From NCBI GenBank assembly GCA_021324885.1, contig JAJPIF010000002.1, positions 62,001-126,000 of the forward strand: a stretch of 64,000 nt of DNA, given 5' to 3'. The notes beneath the pieces were generated by a model. The model searched no databases. It had not been told where the DNA came from and worked only from the letters and a program-made list of their open reading frames with translations. This stretch comes from Pseudomonadota bacterium (GTDB lineage: Bacteria > Desulfobacterota > Binatia > Binatales > Binataceae). Position numbers and translations under genes: made by a program. Of this stretch, positions 58,690 to 64,000 are shown one piece after another (the stretch's first letter is position 1; each line of letters opens with the position of its first letter).

Positions 58690-59934
58690 TCAGTGACTGT
58701 TGCTTTCCAGCGCGCGGACCTGGTCATTGAGCTTTGGGGTCACTTGTTCCAGGGCAGCGGCGATATCGTCTATCATGGCTTCGGCAATAAGCCGATTGCC
58801 GGCGCCGCTGACATGTATTTCATCAATGAAATAAGGCTGCGGTTTATTCCGGAAAAGACCGCTCAAATCATGGATTTGATTTTTACCGGCGATTGTCGAA
58901 ATACGGCGGCCGATTGCCTGGTCGAAAGCTTTTTCTTCGGGGAAATAGGCCTGATCCTGTACGACCCGCTCGAAAGGGCTGGTTTGGTTCTTGTCCAACA
59001 GGGACGGCTGCCAGTAAGTCAGGACGCGAAAACCGAATTGCAGGGCCAAAGCATCGGCGAAGCGTTTATTCAATAAATACATTCGAACGACCTGCTGCTG
59101 GAACTGATCGTCATTGGCCAGGCGCCTGATGGTCTCTCTAGCGGCCCCGGCTGCGACCAGGCGTCCGTCCACTTCGGAGTAGGATTCAGGCGCCAGCGCC
59201 ACGACCAGCTTCTTGCCTATTTCGGCGACTCCGGTATCCAGAACAAATCTCGCGGCGGCGGCGGCGAACAGGCGCCGGCGGGAACTCCAGAGGTTGAATT
59301 CCCTGCTTCTTGTTTCCTCATCATAGGTAAGGCCGGGCGCATCATTATATTCCGCGGAGAAGACATCGTTGTAGCCGTCGAAGAAAACAGCGAGATCGGG
59401 TATGTTGCCGGCTCGTATGTACTCGGCCAGCAACAATACCTCCTGGGTGCTGACATAGCCGTCCTCGCCCATATTCGTGACCTCGGCGCATATATGACGG
59501 GCGTCGAGCATCTTCTGAACCCAGGACGCTATTGTCTCATCGTCGCGCGCGCCGATACCCCACATCGTGGATCCGCCGAACATGAATACGCGAGCCGGAT
59601 GTTCGCAATCAGTACGGCCGTGCGCATGTGCGGTCCTGCGCAATCCCGCCGCATCGACGTTAATGTATTTGCTCGTGTACTGCGCGCCAACCCAGTACAC
59701 GTAGGGCTGCCATCTTGAGTTCTTTTTGGCCAGTTCGTCGAAATACTCGCGCGTCCAGGCGGCTCCATGATAAGCGTCGGCGAAAGCGCGGCGGTCGATA
59801 ACCGTCCGTGAATGGAATACGACGATAGCCATCGCATCGAGCACGATAAGGCCGAAGAGGACCAGTCCCACCTGAATCCAGATTACCGCGATCCAGCGCA
59901 CGACGGCGTGCGCAAAATGACGCGGGCCGTTCAA
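58690..59934 (-). CDS. Membrane-anchored SGNH-hydrolase-like protein 2 (414 aa)
   Basis: Paralogue of the protein at 54085 with the same layout: one N-terminal membrane segment and an SGNH-like domain. FMFGGSTMWGIGARDD, NMGEDGYVSTQEVLLL, FFDGYNDVFSAEYND and DEIHVSGAGNRLIA align block by block with the paralogue. The TTG start at 59934 has an AAGAGG site at good spacing. Likely a polysaccharide O-acyl esterase or transferase acting outside the cytoplasmic membrane (inference). Confidence 0.8.
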   Translation of the reverse strand: MNGPRHFAHAVVRWIAVIWIQVGLVLFGLIVLDAMAIVVFHSRTVIDRRAFADAYHGAAWTREYFDELAKKNSRWQPYVYWVGAQYTSKYINVDAAGLRRTAHAHGRTDCEHPARVFMFGGSTMWGIGARDDETIASWVQKMLDARHICAEVTNMGEDGYVSTQEVLLLAEYIRAGNIPDLAVFFDGYNDVFSAEYNDAPGLTYDEETRSREFNLWSSRRRLFAAAAARFVLDTGVAEIGKKLVVALAPESYSEVDGRLVAAGAARETIRRLANDDQFQQQVVRMYLLNKRFADALALQFGFRVLTYWQPSLLDKNQTSPFERVVQDQAYFPEEKAFDQAIGRRISTIAGKNQIHDLSGLFRNKPQPYFIDEIHVSGAGNRLIAEAMIDDIAAALEQVTPKLNDQVRALESNSH

Positions 59935-59983
59935 ATGAAACCTCTTGGCTTACAAGCGCTTCACTCCCGGACCCGGAAACCAG

Positions 59984-62275
59984 CTACAACTTGCGCAAAA
60001 CCACAAATTCGTGAGTCGGAGTGCTGGTCCTTTGGAGCCGCTGAAGGCCGGGATACCGCGCGAGTTCCTCGATTGCCCACCTTCCCCCGAAGTGAAGGCG
60101 TTTGGCTAACCACGATTCATCAAAGGATTCGCGGAAGTCGCCGGCGAAAAGAATGTCGCCGGCGCGCATACTTGATACCAATCGATCGAACGCAGCGCGC
60201 AATTTTCCCGGACGGCGGATATAACCAAGCACGTCCATGGCGACGATAAGATCAAAATGTCCGGGAATCTGATCGCTGCGAAGATTCCAATGAGAAAAAG
60301 TCACGTGCGCGCCCCAAACGCATCGCTCACGGGCGCGCTGAAGTGCGATGTCGGAGAAGTCCACCGCCATCAGCGAGCCGCACAACGGGGCCAGCATTTC
60401 GGTGAAGACGCCTTCGGCGCAGCCGATTTCCAGAACACGGCCGAATCCTTGCGGAGGACGCACAGCCTCGAGCATCCCCAGGGCCATGAGATGAAGCTCG
60501 CGCTTGGAGGAGTCGGTGGTATACTTCCATGGGTCGTGCGCGCGTTCGTATTCGACGTCGAAGGCCCCAACCTGCCTGTAGGGATCCCTTATCGAATAAA
60601 CCACCCCGGCGAGCTTCGGATGCCGCGATGCTTGCAAACCGCATATGCGGGCGAATGAGCGCAAGAGCGGGTAAGCGCTTTTAACGGCCGCCAGAAACAG
60701 GTCGGCCAGCGCATCGATTCCAAACCGCATCAGCCTCCGTTCCTCCTCGTGGGCGCCAAGTGCGGCGTAGGCGATGAAATAGCCCAGTCCCCCTGACAAC
60801 GCGGCCGCGATCACCGCAAACCAGCGCCCATCATGAAGGCTTCGTACTGTAATCAGAGCCGCGCACGCACAGACCATCGCGGGTATCCAGACGCGGCGGG
60901 CGATGCGGCGCGCAAGATCGGAGAGCGCGACGCCGCAGACGTCTGCCGCCGCCCGCAGCATCAAAACGGCCGCGACCGGCGCCGAAAACATCAAGGCCCA
61001 GGCGGCGCCCACCGGTCCCAGCCGTCTCAGCAGGTAGGCGGTCAGAGGCAGCGCCACCAGCGCCACGCCGAACACCGTCGCCGATAAGAATCCGACCATC
61101 CCACGGCCGGTCAGGAGACTCGCTGCGGCTGCGTCGCACGCGCTGATGGCCGAGGCCACAACCATGAGGCGCAAGACCAGCACCGTGCCTTCGGGCACGC
61201 GGCCCAGCCAAGCCGTCAGCAGGTATGGAGCGGCTATCCACAAAATGATGTAGACGGGCAAGGTCAGCACGACCACCAAGCGCGTGCCGGTCTCGAGCGT
61301 CTGCGCCGTGGAGGTGGCGCAGTTGGTGCGTTGATGCCGGCTTGACGCCGGAATGATCGCCGTCGTCAGCTCCCAGGCGATGTTGCCCGCCGCAAGCGGG
61401 AACTTGCAGCCGAGCTGGTAGGGAACCAGCGCGGCAGGTCCGAGCATGAGCCCGATAAGCATCGGCGGCCCGTTCCACAGGGTGGCGTTGGCCAGAACGC
61501 TGGCCTGACTCAAAAGGCTGAAGCTCATTTGCGGCCGCAGGATGTCCAGTTCCAGCGGGTGGGGCTTCTGCCTGAACGCAGGGACCATTGCGGCGACCAC
61601 AGCATAAGCGGCGACCAGACTGAGTATTGATACCGCGGCCTCGGCTTGAACTACGGCAAGCAATCGCCCGCCCGACGACAGCACGCACACGATCGCAAAT
61701 GCGTTCAACAGGCAGGTCGAAACGGCAATCAGATTGGACAGGTCGAACCTGCGCAATCCCTGCAGCACCGACAGCTGCAACGAACACATCTGGTCGGCGA
61801 TAAATCCAGCCGCCACGATTATGAATACCTTGGTGACAAGGCCGGGAGTCACAACGGTGCTTTGACGGCGCGACGCGAGCGCCAGACCCGTACCGATTAT
61901 AGCCAGCGCCCCCAGGATCATGATCCGCAGATAAAAGTTGGCGGCGGCTCTGATGAACGGGGCAACCTCCGAATGTTCGTTCCCGGCGGCGCCCACCTCG
62001 CGAATCACCGTCAGTTGCACCCCGAGATCCGCAATCGTAGCGACCGCATCCGTGACCATCGAGGCGAACAGCCATAGACCGAAAAGATCCGTTCCAAGCC
62101 CTTTCAGCATCAGCGGGACCAGAACAATTGCGACCAGGGCCAGAAGGAGCTTGCTCCCGCCGTTGATGAGTCCGTGGCCCATCAGCCGCATCGGCTCCGA
62201 AGTTCCCGCAGTGGCGGAGCGCGGTGCCGGTCTTATTTCCGGCAGGTCAGCGATAGCTTCAGCGGACGCCGGCAT
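59984..62275 (-). CDS. Wzx-type flippase fused to a NodS-like methyltransferase (763 aa)
   Basis: Residues about 30-500 form a MATE-like oligosaccharide flippase of the Wzx/RfbX type with twelve or more membrane segments (GHGLINGGSKLLLALVAIVL at the start, LGPAALVPYQLGCKFPLAA inside). Residues about 560-763 are a soluble SAM methyltransferase: AHDPWKYTTDSSKRE, RVLEIGCAEGVFTEML (SAM loop) and LMAVDFSDIALQRARER match the NodS-like N-methyltransferase family. There is no stop or frameshift between the domains. Cytoplasmic methylation and lipid-linked glycan export would thus be on one chain. Overlaps the GT2-NodB gene by 17 bases. Confidence 0.8.
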   Translation of the reverse strand: MPASAEAIADLPEIRPAPRSATAGTSEPMRLMGHGLINGGSKLLLALVAIVLVPLMLKGLGTDLFGLWLFASMVTDAVATIADLGVQLTVIREVGAAGNEHSEVAPFIRAAANFYLRIMILGALAIIGTGLALASRRQSTVVTPGLVTKVFIIVAAGFIADQMCSLQLSVLQGLRRFDLSNLIAVSTCLLNAFAIVCVLSSGGRLLAVVQAEAAVSILSLVAAYAVVAAMVPAFRQKPHPLELDILRPQMSFSLLSQASVLANATLWNGPPMLIGLMLGPAALVPYQLGCKFPLAAGNIAWELTTAIIPASSRHQRTNCATSTAQTLETGTRLVVVLTLPVYIILWIAAPYLLTAWLGRVPEGTVLVLRLMVVASAISACDAAAASLLTGRGMVGFLSATVFGVALVALPLTAYLLRRLGPVGAAWALMFSAPVAAVLMLRAAADVCGVALSDLARRIARRVWIPAMVCACAALITVRSLHDGRWFAVIAAALSGGLGYFIAYAALGAHEEERRLMRFGIDALADLFLAAVKSAYPLLRSFARICGLQASRHPKLAGVVYSIRDPYRQVGAFDVEYERAHDPWKYTTDSSKRELHLMALGMLEAVRPPQGFGRVLEIGCAEGVFTEMLAPLCGSLMAVDFSDIALQRARERCVWGAHVTFSHWNLRSDQIPGHFDLIVAMDVLGYIRRPGKLRAAFDRLVSSMRAGDILFAGDFRESFDESWLAKRLHFGGRWAIEELARYPGLQRLQRTSTPTHEFVVLRKL

Positions 62276-64000
62276 GCTCGTTGCTACGCAATTTGCACGA
62301 ATGCCCCAAGACCGGTTGGGTTCGGGGCGAAGAAACGGCGTTCACGACAACCGGGTTACGGGCGCGCAGCGACACCCGGCCCAATTCAACGGCCAGGGCA
62401 AGATTGCCTATTCGATGGTCAGACCTGATAGCCGTGGTATGCATCCGGTAAAGATCCGTGCACAGCGCGTTAAGACCTGGTTGGTCGCCCATTGCCATCT
62501 CGAACGATCGCCGCACGCAGTCCAAAATCGCGTCATTCACGGCACCGCCGGGATATAGGAAGGACAGTGGAGGACGGCCCAGCACCCGGGTCAGGTCCGC
62601 GGCACTGCCTTCGATCTCATCCGCCAGCCGATCGGCTTCGAGCCCGCTTAGATGGCGAAGGCGGCGGCCATGCGAGCCAAACTCGATCCCTTTTTCCGCC
62701 CAGTACCGGATTTGCGCGGCGGTCATCAGGGGCTGGGGACCGATGCCCGACTCGCGATCCCATTGCGACGTGCCGCCGATTTCCGCGGTGACCACGTGAA
62801 CCGCAGCACGGAAACCGTGGCGGAGCAGAATCGGAAGCGCGCTTTCCGCCAACTCCGCGTAGGCGCAGTCGAAGCTTATCAGCACCGGGCGATCGGGCAG
62901 CGCTTCTCCCCTTCTTATCCAGGCCAGCCATTGCGACGGCGCGATTGCGGCATATCCGCGGCGCGCCAGCCATCGCACCTGCGCCTGGAAACTCTGCGCC
63001 GATTCAATCCGCGCATAGCGCAGCACTGGCAGCCTCATCCCGAACTCGCGCCGCAAAGCTTGCCAGGAACCCGCCTCGCGCATCGCGCCGCGCATGATCG
63101 CGATCGCCCTGCGGTATTGAAAAACACGAAGGCCGATCTGCTCGATTCGGGAATTCGCGCTCAGACTTTCCGCCATTGAACACGGTACACGCAGGGCCAG
63201 GTCCGGCGAAATCGGGGGAATACAGCACAGCGACCAGAGCATCAGCTTCGCGCGCGATTCCCCAATCAACGAGGCGAGGATCGATGCGCGCCGGTACCCG
63301 CCATGCTTGCGCGCCAACTGTACATCCGCTTTACCCGTACGCGGCGCATCTGAAGCGACCGCCTGGCCGGCGCTTTTGGAGTAGATTTCGTAAACCGGGG
63401 CGTCGGGCAGAAACCTGAATTGCACTCCTGCATTCCACAGCCGGATCGCGAACTCCTGATCCTCGGAGCTGGAAAACCTTTCGTCATAGCCCCGATGGTT
63501 GAGCAGCAGATTTCGGGGGGCGGAAAAGTTGGCGGCAAGCCAGATTTTGTATGCGGACCGCATCGGTCCCTGCCCGGCCAGCTGGTCGTGATATTCGTTA
63601 TGCGAGCGTCTTACCAGTTCAGTCGCGAGACCGCTTCTGCTTTCCGGCGCGCTGCGCAGAGGTCCAATTACGATGCCGTCGAAGCCGTCGTTGTGCGCCG
63701 CGATATGGCGAGCGGCGAACGTCGGTTGGCCAAACATGTCGTCATCCAGGAGCAACACCAGTTCACCACGCGCTGCCTCAATGCCGGCGTTGCGCGCAGC
63801 CGCTAGACCGCGATGCGGACGTTCGATTACCCGCAGCGCAACCGACGATCTTATGCTGCGGACAAATTCAGCGGTGCCGTCGGTGGATCCGTCGCAGACC
63901 ACAACCACTTCGTATTCGCCCGGCGGCAAATCCTGATTGAGGGCGTGCGGCAAAGTTCTGGCCAGCATCGCGCAGCGATTGAGCGTCGGTATAACGATCG
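62259..64000 (-). CDS. GT2 glycosyltransferase fused to degenerate NodB-like domain, partial (N-terminus beyond right edge)
   Basis: The frame continues to the right edge: upstream of the Met at 63968 it reads IVIPTLNRCA, the classical GT2 N-terminus, so the true start is outside the window. Visible: GT2 domain with EVVVVCDGSTDGTAEF, LVLLLDDDMFGQPTF (DxD) and SSSEDQEFAIRLWNAG, then a polysaccharide-deacetylase (NodB) domain. The NodB motif 1 is VLISFDCAYA: the first Asp is present but the second, a metal ligand, is Cys (62865-62867). Motif 2 is GSHGRRLRHLSGL: the second His ligand is replaced by Leu (62658-62660). Motif 3 is SFLYPGGAVND. A deacetylase activity is therefore doubtful. Confidence 0.78.
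   Translation of the reverse strand, partial: IVIPTLNRCAMLARTLPHALNQDLPPGEYEVVVVCDGSTDGTAEFVRSIRSSVALRVIERPHRGLAAARNAGIEAARGELVLLLDDDMFGQPTFAARHIAAHNDGFDGIVIGPLRSAPESRSGLATELVRRSHNEYHDQLAGQGPMRSAYKIWLAANFSAPRNLLLNHRGYDERFSSSEDQEFAIRLWNAGVQFRFLPDAPVYEIYSKSAGQAVASDAPRTGKADVQLARKHGGYRRASILASLIGESRAKLMLWSLCCIPPISPDLALRVPCSMAESLSANSRIEQIGLRVFQYRRAIAIMRGAMREAGSWQALRREFGMRLPVLRYARIESAQSFQAQVRWLARRGYAAIAPSQWLAWIRRGEALPDRPVLISFDCAYAELAESALPILLRHGFRAAVHVVTAEIGGTSQWDRESGIGPQPLMTAAQIRYWAEKGIEFGSHGRRLRHLSGLEADRLADEIEGSAADLTRVLGRPPLSFLYPGGAVNDAILDCVRRSFEMAMGDQPGLNALCTDLYRMHTTAIRSDHRIGNLALAVELGRVSLRARNPVVVNAVSSPRTQPVLGHSCKLRSNEHAGVR

Overview
The window is about 60% G+C, gene-dense and bacterial. It has no tRNA, rRNA, CRISPR array or insertion sequence that I can recognise. 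A Wzx-type flippase, lipoproteins and Sec signal peptides point to a Gram-negative. The gene set includes a two-subunit 2-oxoacid:ferredoxin oxidoreductase, a luciferase-like (possibly F420-dependent) oxidoreductase, tandem amidohydrolase-2 proteins, two complex I clusters and the order rsmD-coaD-aminotransferase. This resembles a deltaproteobacterium-like lineage such as Desulfobacterota or Candidatus Binatota. That placement is inference from gene content, not a phylogeny.

Layout. 1-1635: a large SEC-C protein cut by the left edge. 1893-6637: a four-gene minus-strand cassette (two amidohydrolases, an SDR dehydrogenase, an MFS transporter) that looks like small-molecule catabolism. 7070-8583: a luciferase-like oxidoreductase and a small lipoprotein on the plus strand, separated from the next minus-strand operon by two back-to-back terminators. 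8824-18625: mostly minus-strand housekeeping and redox genes (KorAB, acylphosphatase, LigA, an MBL hydrolase, a cobalamin adenosyltransferase, a rhodanese, a nitroreductase, a thiol peroxidase-like protein, a YiiX-like cysteine hydrolase). 18799-22588: a secreted kelch/IPT protein and a DUF1573 protein. 22683-26146: accC, accB, aroQ and rsmI. 26433-27610: a CuA-like oxidase subunit II with an altered metal site, translationally coupled to a Sco copper chaperone.

27672-46644 is the respiratory core. The first complex I cluster is nuoABCDHIJKLMN, an 11-subunit set with no NADH-dehydrogenase module (no E, F, G). After two small zinc-ribbon genes comes a second cluster, nuoEHJKLMN. It keeps the canonical gene order but lacks A, B, C, D, F, G and I, so it encodes a whole membrane arm plus an orphan NuoE and no quinone- or NADH-reacting subunits. 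With KorAB nearby, ferredoxin is a reasonable candidate donor for the first enzyme.

46856-50855: rsmD, coaD, an aminotransferase, an SDR and a methyltransferase. 51223-64000 is a cell-surface glycan locus. It holds a UDP-sugar 6-dehydrogenase facing a long minus-strand operon with three GT-C-type membrane glycosyltransferase-like proteins, two paralogous membrane-anchored SGNH proteins, a flippase fused to a NodS-like methyltransferase, and a GT2 glycosyltransferase fused to a NodB-like deacetylase domain that has lost two of its three metal ligands. This last locus, with its unusual fusions, and the split complex I are the most interesting parts of the window.
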